A stretch of 64,000 bases of DNA, from the NCBI GenBank assembly GCA_013399695.1, contig VXAU01006138.1, positions 664,995-728,994 on the forward strand, written 5' to 3'. The position numbers were made by a program, and so were the translations under genes. This stretch comes from Formicarius rufipectus (lineage: Eukaryota; Chordata; Aves; Passeriformes; Formicariidae). Position 1 is the stretch's first letter, and each line of letters opens with the position of its first letter. The notes under the pieces were generated by a model that had not been told where the DNA came from, searched no databases, and was given only the letters and a program-made list of their open reading frames with translations. Of this stretch, positions 50,821 to 61,100 are shown in pieces.

Positions 50821-53800
50821 TCCAAAACTGAGGCGAATAACCTTTTTAGGTCATTAACATGATTTTTAAAAATTAATTTTATTGTTTTAGAGTGCATACC
50901 TTTGCTGTGGCAGAGTTCACCAAATCCACCCGAGTGTGAGCCTTCCGCAGCACATGGTGACTCCCAGAAGAGTTAGTGAAGATTTCCACACCGTCAAGCC
51001 CCATTTCAATATGGGGGCTGTCAAAGCAACGTGGATATACAGTGCAAGGTCATTTGTGGCACCATTTTCCTTGTCTCTTAGTAATCCAAAACCAGAAGCA
51101 CAACTTGACTGCTTTTTTGTTTAGTTTCTGACAATGGCATAAAAAATACTAAAAAAATAATCACAGTTTTGACACACCACACCTTCTGCAGTTACAAGGA
51201 AATTACTGTCTAACTGGAGATTCGGAAATACACCAGCAACATTTTGTTTATTTTGTAAACAGCCTTCATGCAGCCCCAACTCCACCCCACATCAGACCTT
51301 TGTGAAAGGCATCTTCGTTGTCATTGGGCAGAACTCTAAATTGTAACAGGAAGTAAAATATTAACAGGAAATATTACTTAGGTTAGTAGGCTTTGCCTTC
51401 CCTTAGTGACTTTTTGTTGCATCTTTATGCACTATCTCATGCCAGTTAAAAAATAAAACAGGAGGACTAAGCTAATAACTATGTTTTTAAGAAAAGTGAT
51501 ACATCTCACAGTGATGCTGCTGAGAAGCCCGTGCTCTCGTTTGTCACACAGAGCTCAATTTGTCTGCTAAGAGGAGTGGTTTGGAGAAGCTGGTCAAATC
51601 CAGAGATAAAAGGAATAAACTAATCCGAAGACCCACTCTTAATCTCAAAATTTTGAGATGACATACAGTGAGAGTAATACAAAATTATGATTACTGGACA
51701 ACACCTGTACTAAAAATTGACAGGAAATGCCTCTGAGCCTCAATCAAGTTACAGAGACGGATCCAAGAGAGGACATTTCAGCCTCAAGCTGAGCTAAAAG
51801 CTGAACAGTGTCTGGAACGTGAGCACTACAGTTAACCTGTCATTTGTTTCCTCTAGTCATTCCTTTAATTCTGCTTCTTTCTGTTATTTTTATCCCACCT
51901 TCTGTTTCTAATAATTTACCTTAACCACCCAAATTTCTTGGCCATCCTGCACCAAGCCTAGCGAGGTCTTTCTCACAACCCATTTATTGCTCCTAGTTAC
52001 CTTTTACCTTACTGGCACTTTCTGAAAGATAAAATTACTCAAAGAGTAACAAGCAGATCTTGTCAAACATATATTTCAGGCAGGTCCAGGGTATGTTTTA
52101 GTGTATTTTTCAGTTCTTTTTTCTCTTCACCTGTTGGGTGTCCAGAGTTCTTCACACATTTCTGCCCCTAGGCAGGTATCTTTGGTTGCTAGCACTGCAT
52201 CCCCAAAAGGAACAGTTTCCTGAGAAAGAAACCCCAAATGATAAAATCTGTATACACATAGTAGAAGAATCAAATCAATTAATAAACTACAAATACTAAA
52301 TTAAAAAAAAAATGAATACTCACTCAAGTAAAAAAAGTGACTATCAATCATACTACACTTGCCTTCATTTTATATCAAGTTAAAAGAAAAAAAAACAACC
52401 CTCCTAACACCAAATTTCTGGATTGACTGGAATTTTATGCTGAAATTTCAGCAGTATCCAGATCCATTGCTTTGCTTCAGGACAGGAACTAAACGACTTA
52501 GAAACCAGAGAGTGACTGTTGTTGGGAATCATACTCCTGCTTAACTGGAAAATACCCCAAGTTTTAGATCCTTCTGAATCAAGGCTAAATGATTTCCTTA
52601 ATTTTATTTTTTTCTGCCTAAAAACATGCACTCAATTCTAGTCTCAAGCACAGATAAATGCAGTACCAGAATTGTGCAACATAAGATAGTCAAGGTCCTG
52701 CACGGACAAATAACTTAGGCAAATTTGAAATCTGCTTGCTCTGCTGCCACATACTAACATGCCCAAGGTTAAATTATGGTCTCATTTACTGTAAATGAGA
52801 ACTAGCACTGAAACTTGTTAATCTGCAACATGGCTGGCAGCAGAATTTAGTGTACTACAGTCTTTAATTGCTGAAGGTGGAAGATGCTAAAGTAAAAAAA
52901 AAGCAACTTACCTGTCCAGTCACTTCCTGAATTATCCTCGGAAGAAAATACTCCTCCACATGCCTAAAGCAAGTTTATAGATTGTGAATACATTAAGTAA
53001 ATAACCAGATAAAAAATGATTCCCATCTCCACATTCAGACACCTTCTCATACTGATTAAAGAAACCATAGTGAAGTCGTACAGGTGTATATAAATCTAAA
53101 AATAAAAAAAGGCTTAATATTTACTGTGCAGTAAGTGACAAATGTTAAGATTACAAGCTGGCAACATCCCTCCTGCTGTTGTGGCTGGTAACACAATTTT
53201 TTTTTTAAATACAATTTCAACAGTCACTAGTATACCTTGCTTTGCTCCACGGGGTGAACCATCTAAGTTCCCTGTAGTTTCCTGCATTCGCCAATGCTGT
53301 TTTTGGTCTGATCAGAAGAATCTTCCTTAAATCAGAAAGCAAAATAAGCAGGGCAAGTTAATACTGAATGTACAACCAAACAAGGCTATATACAAACATG
53401 GGCAGAGAACAACTCTTTTTTTCCTATTATGATGTACGTTCAACAATTACTGTATACAACCATTTTTAAAGTTTCTGTTTGCAAACTCAGGTTTTTTTTT
53501 TTTTCTGAAGTCTTTCAGAAAGCAGTGGGATTTTAGTGTCTGCAAATTCAGAAAAGAAAAGGAGACAATGAAAAAAGGTAGCTGTCTCTCTCAAAATTTA
53601 ACAGATAGAAAAAGGATTGCAACACACTACATAGCACTGAAGAACTACATAGCTCTCTGAAAGAACACACGAACGCGTTATCTCACAAAACATGTAAAAA
53701 ACTCACTTATTTAAAAAGATCACTCGACAATTATACCGAACATTTCTGTGCATAACAGGCCTGTGAAAATAAGAAGCAAAGTTAGCAGAGACCAAGCTCC

Positions 53801-55329
53801 TTAAATGAAATGGGCAAAAAGCTACAGAATCTCCATCCACTGCACAAAAACTATTTTTAAGACCTCACTAAAGGGTATTAAGCTAAAAGATACATCAAGT
53901 TTATCCTCTAATTTTTTTGATTCAAGAAGTTGTTAGAAAAAAAATGCAAGTTACTGACTATTCTAGCAGTCTTAAATCCATCAGCAACACCCCAAGCAGT
54001 GGCATGCCTTAGGAATACAGGCAGACCAGAATAGTCCATACGGCTGGGCCAACTTCTTTAGTCAAAGCCAGTTTCCCATGACACTAACAGCCCAGTTCAA
54101 AATCATTACATCAGTAAATCCATACTAACTCCTATGTGTACATGTGAGTATCACAGTTTATCGGTGCTCACTGTCTGCATGTGACTTAAAATGCTTTTGG
54201 TGATTTTGATGTACACTCAAGTTGCTTAAAGATGTCTGTCAGTGAAAGCAAGCTACCTGAGCTACAGCACGCCTAAAAGTCAATTTTCAAAGCCTTGGGT
54301 GTTTCATCTAACACAGTGTGACCCGTGGCAGCAGGGGCCAGACATTAAGGTTCCCAATAAAAAACTGTAATTATCCTATTTATCTACAGAAGGGCTTAAC
54401 CTCCAGAACTCTTTTAAAGTATTATCTTTTAGACACTGTTTCACATGTTGCAGTCCGAGTCATGGTAATTAAAAGCAAAAGTAGTGCAGTTCCTACAATG
54501 TATTTCAAAGTTTGGTGCAGAGCCCTTGCTATCCAGAAGCGTGGCAGAGGCAGCGTTCCCTCCAGACCTACCCCTTTAGCATGTGTACACGCAAAGCACT
54601 TACATTCCCACATCACAGATAATATCTTGAGTAGCGGGAGACTCCAAGAGCTTTTGCAGAACTTGAAATGAATGCAGAAGCGTGTCTGACTCATAATAGT
54701 GATCCGAGCAGCCGTAACCACTGCATATTAAAAAAATAAAACAGGAAATAAAAAATTCAGCCAAAACAGCACAAGAGCTGAAGACCGAAAAGGACCTCAA
54801 ACCGTGACCATTTCACCCACACAGTTAATTTATACAGAGGATGAGGAAGCAGTGATGCCAACTTCATCCCTGCTGGCACCACTTAAAACTCCGTGGCGTT
54901 TCATGTTGCCCCACGATAGTCCTTCCAAGGGCAGCAGGCGGAATTCTAAGCGCTAAAGTTCCTCTGCAGGGAAACTCGCTGAAACAGGTCAAAAGAATCG
55001 TCGGTACCAGTCACGTTTCCAAGACAAACCGACCCGGTGCTGCGGCGCCCCGAGCCCAGCCCGACCTCGCGCCCTTACCAGACCTCGAGCTCCGGCCCCA
55101 AGCGGTACCGCGCTCCTCGGCTCTTGGCGATGCCGATACCTGCAAGAGCGTGCCTTAAACCGCGGCCCCGCAAGGCGGGACACAGCCACGGGAGGCTTCC
55201 CGGGGGCCGCCAGCCAGCTCGGCAAGTGCTGCCAGCGTACTCACTTCGGACAATCCTGTCCAGGTTGCCCTCAAAGTCCAGAGCCCACTGGTTGAGGGCG
55301 CAGGTGGCCACGGTCACTGCACGGCCCAT
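39641..55329 (-). CDS. NADSYN1: Glutamine-dependent NAD+ synthetase (21 coding exons, 707 aa)
   Basis: This cytosolic enzyme amidates nicotinic acid adenine dinucleotide to NAD+ using ATP and ammonia from glutamine. Coding exons: 55245-55329, 55079-55139, 54604-54720, 53707-53760, 53236-53325, 52912-52963, 52131-52219, 50900-51017, 49566-49697, 48712-48786, 48415-48539, 48154-48202, 47430-47532, 46651-46819, 46179-46314, 44881-44987, 44005-44136, 43541-43610, 42823-42951, 42219-42395, 39641-39694. They sum to 2124 bases, in phase at every junction; the human protein is 706 residues. The N-terminal nitrilase-type glutaminase domain carries its Glu-Lys-Cys triad: E45 in GPELE, K114 in IRPKTALAN, and C175 in GAEMCEELW. 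The C-terminal synthetase domain carries the ATP-pyrophosphatase P-loop SGGIDSS starting at residue 357, and later [14 protein letters not shown] sequence seen here as [16 protein letters not shown]. The protein ends RVEEVD. The gene shares a CpG island with DHCR7, head-to-head. It appears intact and functional. Confidence 0.98.
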
Positions 55330-55751
55330 GGCGGCGGCGCTGCCGGGCCCGCCCCCCGACCTTCCTTCCTTTCCTCCCTCCCTTCTTCCTCAGGAGACCC
55401 TTCCGGCCCCGGCCCGGCTCCTGCGGCGGCCTCGCCCGCCCTCCGCAGTTTCATATTCCCACAGCCCCGAATAACGGGAGTGCCGTCCTAGCCCGTTGTT
55501 TGGCTTTTCAGAGACGCCCCTCGGAGCGAAGTCAAAGCGTGAGCGATAAACGGAGCAGAGCGCGATGCGCTTTGTGTGTTGTTGACTTTGCGCGTCATCC
55601 CGGCAACCTTCAGAGCGCTCCTGCACACGGGACAGGGCTCGGTACCGCCACCGCTCCGCCGGCGCCCCCGGGGCGCGGGCCACGGCCACGACCACGGCCA
55701 CGGCCCCGTTCCCGGGGAATCCCGGCTCCACCCACCGCCCGCCCGCGCGCT

Positions 55752-55822
55752 CTTCACCCCATGGGTTGAGCGCGCGCAACCAATGGCAGGAGGCGGGGTG
55801 GGCGGGGAGAGGCGGGGATTGG
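55752..55822 (+). promoter_or_regulatory. DHCR7: Sterol-response-like element with CCAAT and GC boxes upstream of DHCR7
   Basis: TTCACCCCAT at 55753-55762 matches the classic SRE-1 sequence ATCACCCCAC at 8 of 10 positions. A CCAATGG box follows at 55780-55786 and an inverted CCAAT (ATTGG) at 55818-55822, with several GGCGGG Sp1-type boxes between and after them. SREBP-2 acting with NF-Y and Sp1 is the known mode of DHCR7 control in mammals. The assignment here rests on motif and spacing only. Confidence 0.5.
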
Positions 55823-55869
55823 TCGGGGCGGTGGTGCGGGGGCGTGGCCAAGAGGCGGCGCCGGTGCCC

Positions 55870-55978
55870 GCCGAGGGTCGGTGCTCATTCGCGAGTGGGA
55901 GCAGCTGCGGCTGGTTGGGGTCGGCGCGGGTCTTCTGGTGAGAGACACTGCTGAGAAACAGTGCTGAGAGACCCCCGG
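55870..55978 (+). other. DHCR7: Probable DHCR7 non-coding first exon
   Basis: The DHCR7 start codon lies in an exon that begins at 58180, right after an acceptor, so at least one upstream 5'UTR exon must exist. Two donor-like sites lie downstream of the GC boxes: CTTCTG/GTGAGA at 55937-55938 and CCCCCG/GTGAGC near 55970. Which is used, and where transcription starts, cannot be settled from the sequence. Confidence 0.45.
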
Positions 55979-56162
55979 TGAGCGACCCCCGCTGCATGGT
56001 CCCCGGTCAGTGACCACGGCGGTCGGCCCCCGGGGTGGGACCCCAGGGAGGCACCGCCGGTGCGCGGCCCCCGCGCGTTTCGGGCCGGGGGTGGCCGCGT
56101 TCCTTTCTCATCGAGAGCCGTGTGGGGCCATGTCGGGAGGGGAGCGATGAGCCGCCTTCTCC

Positions 56163-56310
56163 TCAGGGAGGACCGGGAGAAATGGCCTTAGGCTGAGGCT
56201 GGGGAGATTCATCGTGGGTATCGGAAAAACTGTCTTCGCTGTTAGGGTGGTCGGACGCTGGAATAGGTGGCCCACGTGGAGTCACCACCCTGAGGGTGTT
56301 TAAGAGGCGA
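56163..56310 (+). mobile_element. CR1 LINE fragment (forward) in DHCR7 intron 1
   Basis: GGGAGAAATGGCCTTAGGCT, then a TTCATCGTGGGTATCGGAAAA-like stretch, AGGGTGGTCGGACGCTGGAA and a GAGTCACCACCCTGAGGGTG run match the internal 3' part of CR1 in plus orientation. The CpGs in it suggest recent methylation-free context or GC-biased conversion near the island. Confidence 0.85.
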
Positions 56311-56377
56311 TGAGCGCCGCGGTGTAGTGGCTGAGGGGCTCCGGGTGCAGGGCTGGAGTGACAGCGGGACTTGATGC

Positions 56378-56440
56378 AATCACAGAATGTGCTGAGCTGG
56401 GAGGGACCCCGCAGCACCATCGAGTCCAGCTCCTGACGTT
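56378..56440 (-). mobile_element. CR1 LINE 3'-end fragment (reverse)
   Basis: AATCACAGAATGTGCTGAGC, then TGGGAGGGACCCCGCAGCAC and CATCGAGTCCAGCTCCTG, are the reverse complement of the CR1 tail. With the forward fragment just to the left, the two lie in opposite orientation, so they are two separate insertions. Confidence 0.85.
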
Positions 56441-58185
56441 TATGCACCTATAAACTAACCGAATCTGGATCAAACTATTTGGCTCCAAAAGATCTTCTAC
56501 CCCAACTCTGTGCTACAAAGTTTAAAAAAAAAAAAAAAAAACAAAGTACGGGCCTGTGTTCCCTACAAAGGGAAGGCAGGCGGTTATAAACCAGGACAAT
56601 AAATAAAAGCTTAGAGCTTATGTTCATGGTCACCACAGTTGTTTGACACATAAAACCAGTCCTCTGTTCATTGCCCATGTAGAACTCCCATCAAGTCAAA
56701 ACTTTCGTGTGTAAATATCTGTATGTTTGGGTGCAATACTTGCAATGCTATTGTTCTGTGGCAGCAAGTGGACTTAAAGTGTTGTAACAATTTATGAGAT
56801 CACCTTTATGCTGATAGGTTATATTTTTTAAACAGGACTGAAAAGACTTTTTTATAAAGAAGGGAACAGTAAGAGAATTCATATTTACCAAAATAAAAAG
56901 TAAGACCTTAATCAGAGCAAAATTACAATGGTAAATAAAAATCAAAACAGTTCACTGGACTATTTGCATACTCAAAAGATATGTTTGAAAATTCTCCCTC
57001 AGAATAAAGAAAAAAAATTCTGTGCCTGTTAGTTAGAACCTTTTCAAAGTTTCCAATGAAAACTCACCATTTTTGAAATGCAAAGTCTGAAAAACGAAAC
57101 GTGCACGATTGGAATTCTTGTTACCAGCACTGATCTCTACCTAAGTTATTACAGAGTGTAACAAAAATAGCAACAGAAATAACCTTTGGCACTAGGGCGC
57201 CCTTCTGCATGAATTGGTCATGGCAACAGCGTTTTACTGTCAAACCTGAGAATGAAACCTTCCCAGAAACGTGAGATTATAATGGTGCTTTTCTTAAGAA
57301 GTTACGAGGCCTTAATACAGTATATACAGATGAGACCCTGAAATACGAGAGAGTGCTGTTCCTGAGGATCAGGGGATAGGAGCTATGCTGAGCACGCCTC
57401 AAGCTTTTTCTTTTTTGCAAGCGTGTAACCTTTTCGTAAGTGGACAACTTCAAATATGTTTTAGGAGGAAACGCTATTTTCTCTTTTATCAACTCTTCAT
57501 TGTCAGGATATTACAGTTCATCCTTAAAATTCAAAATGTAGTTTCAAAAGATGAAAATCCTTAGACTCAATCTTTCAGCCTCACGAGCAACTGCAACTTG
57601 CCCAGGGAAGTTCAGAAATAGAACCATTCGTTAAAAGCACTGTTCTGTACCCGAGATCCCACAGAGTTTCAGCTGCCACAGTAAATGATTTTTGACTTAG
57701 ATTGGATTATATCTTGCTTTCTTTGGTGTGGCTGACACATATGGAGCAACGGGTCTGGGCAAAAGTACGGAATTGCCAAGGTCCAATACAGCCAATGCTA
57801 CAACAGTAGCAATTTCTCTAATTAAGGAAGGCACAGAACTTTATTTTCAGAAGTTTGGAAGAATAAAACTTTGTTTTTCCCTTTGACATTCACATAATAA
57901 TAACTAATGAGTCATATTTTATATCTTAGAAGAAGTTTCCAATTAGCAAGAATTTAATGGGTTACTTTGACATCAATGGTTTGATTATGTTTCCCTGAAT
58001 ATAAATTCATAAGGAATTGGTATGGATTTTTTTCTGTCCTCCCCTCCACCCCCAAATTTTATGTAATAAGAATGCTATATAATAGTTTTTAATAACTTTT
58101 ATTTGTGTATGTCTTGTACAGCCGTAAGAATTACTGAGAACCAGCTAGATTAATATGATGAATATTTTCTTTCATATAGGACATT

Positions 58186-61100
58186 ATGGCAGCCTATCAG
58201 GAGAAAAAACATGCTCAAGAAAGAAAACACAAAACCACCCTAAATGATACTCAGATATCTCAAGTCCAGTGGGGAAGAGCATGGTGAGAGAAGCTGATGA
58301 CCCTAAGTAGTCCTTGTATTTCCAATTGCTTCATACTTTCTCTTAAAGATACTAAATTTTTTTATTCCGTCTAAATTACTTTCACTCTGTTAATAACAGA
58401 TTGTTTTATTGCCCTGTTCTTGAAAAGTCATGGATAATTTCCTTTAGCAAAAGAGGTCAAAGAAGAATTCTTCAAGATTTTTAAGTCAGAGGCCTTGCCA
58501 GATGTCTTGGGTTAAAAGACAGTTCTCCTTGCTAAAAGGGAAAGCAAATCATAAAAATTGGTAAAAGTTGCGGTTCCTTCAAGGAACAAAATATATCCTG
58601 AGTTTTGGAAAGCAGGCATCCCCCTATCTGTGGTATTCCCAGCTGACAACTCCTGCCGTAGCAAGATTTATGACTCATATCCCAGTTCTCAAAGAATTGG
58701 ACAGGTATTGGGAGGGTGTTGTATTGCAGCTGGAAACAGCCATGGGTGTCTGTGGCTTTACAGGAAGCATGTGGGACAGAGAGTTCACCTGATGGCTGTC
58801 CAAGGTTTGTCTTTTCTGCCTTTGCAGACTTGGCATAATGTTCTTGGGGTTCTCTTGTCAGTTCCAACTGAGTGCTCTATCACTTCTAGCAGTGATTGCC
58901 ATCAAAAACGTGCAGTCTACAAGAATAATCTGCATTCTGGAGGGGGGATATTATCTAATGTGTGCGCTCATCAAGTAGTGTAATTTTATAACAGTTTATG
59001 GTAAGGTTGTTTGTTGTCGTTTGACTGAAAGACACGTATGTTCCCTGAAATCATTTTCAGTTTTCATCCATTTGGTCTAGAAGGTCCACTGAAAAAATTG
59101 TGTGATGTAATCAAACTGTCTACCTGAAAGCTGGGGAAAAAATGCCGTGTTTTGGATTACAGGGAGGTGGACTGGTTTTCCTTGGCAAGCATCCTTTTCC
59201 TGCTCATGTTTGCACCGCTTATCGTGTATTACTTCATCATGTCCTGTGACCAATATCAGTGCTCTCTGACTGATCCACTCATTGACCTGCTCACGGGGAA
59301 CAAGCATCTGTCTGACATCTGGAACAAGACTCCTACGTTGACCTACAGGGCTGCTGGCATCTATTCCCTTTGGGTTGCTTTCCAGGTACATTATTGAGTC
59401 GTGACCTAGAGGAAGTGCCTGGTTTTTCAAACAGCTCTTTGATGAATCCTTATACTCAAAGGATAGTGGAATGTTGCACTGGCATTCACTCTTTGGTGTT
59501 TCTCATTTTCCATGGATTTTGGAATCCAACGTAATGGAAAAAAAAATGTGTAGGAAATATCCCTTGTGTGATATTCCTTGAGTGACATAATCCTGGATAA
59601 AGTTAAGATCTAAAAACAACACCTGTTTGTTTTAAATTCGTATACAATAAAGCACTGCAGGACAGCTGATATTTTCTATAGACAAAGAGTAAAAGAAGGC
59701 TGACAAATTAAATATAGCTTAGATAGTAAAATATCTTCAAACTTACCAAACCAGTATTTTTGCCTAATTGGAAAACACTTATATAACATGGATTAATTTT
59801 AAAATAAAAGAATAAGTAGTTACCAGCTGTTCTGTCTCCCCACTAAAAAACGATGACAACCTTTCAGGAAATGCATCTTTAGAGTTGTGTAATCGCGTGG
59901 ATGTATTACCGGTCTAAAGTCACAACAGCTAAATATTGCTGTATTTGCTTATCTAATACTTAATAGAAACTGCATATATTTGATATATGCACAGTAGTGT
60001 TATGAGGGAGGGAGTTTTGTCTGTGTTTGCTGTTAATACATTCTCTTCTAGGTGGTTTTGTATATGTTCATTCCTGATTTCTGCCATAAATTTCTTCCTG
60101 GATACGTGGGAGGTGTACAAGAAGGTGCTGTCACCCCTGCTGGTAAGGTCTTCCTTAGAATACACGTACACCATCTGATCTTTTCTAGTTACAGTCTTTT
60201 TGTACTTACAGTCTTTAGTAATCCATTTGTGGCTGGAAGAAATGTGGACATAAATGCCTTCACCTTCTTCATATGTTCACTTCAAACAAAAATAGAAAGC
60301 AATCTATGTCATCTTTTAGACTACATTTTAAAATTTCTGTTTTTTGCTATCAGTAAAACTACTGATACAGCAGGCACCACGCCAGCAAAGGAAAGTACTA
60401 ATTGTTAATTTTTGCACTTAAAATCATCAGTGGACTATTGCTGGTGTTGGACAAGGCAATTGTATCTGCTGAAGCTGTTAGAGAGACCTGAACAAAATGA
60501 GTGATGTGAACTAAGTGTTAGAAAAGGGAACTTGTTACTGTAGTCAGTTTTGGGGGGTGATTCTAAATTCGGTTTTGTGAAGAGAAAAACTCAGCCTAAC
60601 GAAGCCTAATGGTTACAGCAGAGTCTAATGTAATATTCAGAGAAGTGCTTCAGGATATTTAATTGGGAGGATGAGGAGAGTGAGATAATTTTGTGAGCAC
60701 TTGATTGAGCTTCTGTATATTAATTAAAAGATGTATTAATGCAGTGTCACTGAACAGTCAATTTTTTCTTCATATTTTAGGTGTAGTGAATAAATATGAA
60801 ATCAATGGACTTCAGGCGTGGATCATTACCCATGTACTTTGGTTTGCAAATGCTTATTACTTCCATTTCTTCTCACCAACCATCATTTTTGACAACTGGA
60901 TTCCTCTCCTGTGGTGTGCCAACATCCTGGGATACGCAGTTTCCACATTTGCAATGATTAAAGGCTACTGTTTCCCTAGCAATGCCAAAGACTGGTATGT
61001 GAGTTTTAGTATGAGAGAATGCTAGGTAATCAGACATTAAAATTGTTAAATTGAAATGGGCTAAATAAGTTGAATCAGAGAATATATTTTCGTGGCACAG

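Larger units (their letters stand above)
55020..56150. promoter_or_regulatory. Bidirectional CpG-island promoter of NADSYN1 and DHCR7
   Basis: About 1.1 kb of strongly CpG-rich DNA contains NADSYN1 exons 1 and 2 (minus) and, on the other side, the likely first non-coding exon of DHCR7 (plus). The NADSYN1 start codon and the proposed DHCR7 exon 1 are about 550-600 bases apart. No TATA box is visible on either side. A short GGCCAC-type hexamer repeat lies at about 55677-55705. Confidence 0.85.
55979..58179 (+). other. DHCR7: DHCR7 intron 1
   Basis: This 2.2 kb intron ends at TTTCATATAG before 58180. It holds two CR1 fragments in opposite orientation near its start (56163-56440) and an A run at 56523-56540. 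Nothing else was recognised. Confidence 0.55.

Noticed and set aside
55390..56017. Open frames of 87-169 codons in the shared promoter
   Set aside because: They are by-products of GC-rich composition, and the frames contradict each other on both strands.
58558..58983. 141-codon plus-strand open frame in DHCR7 intron 2
   Set aside because: DHCR7 exons at 58283 and 59163 join in phase without it, and no related protein is recognised.
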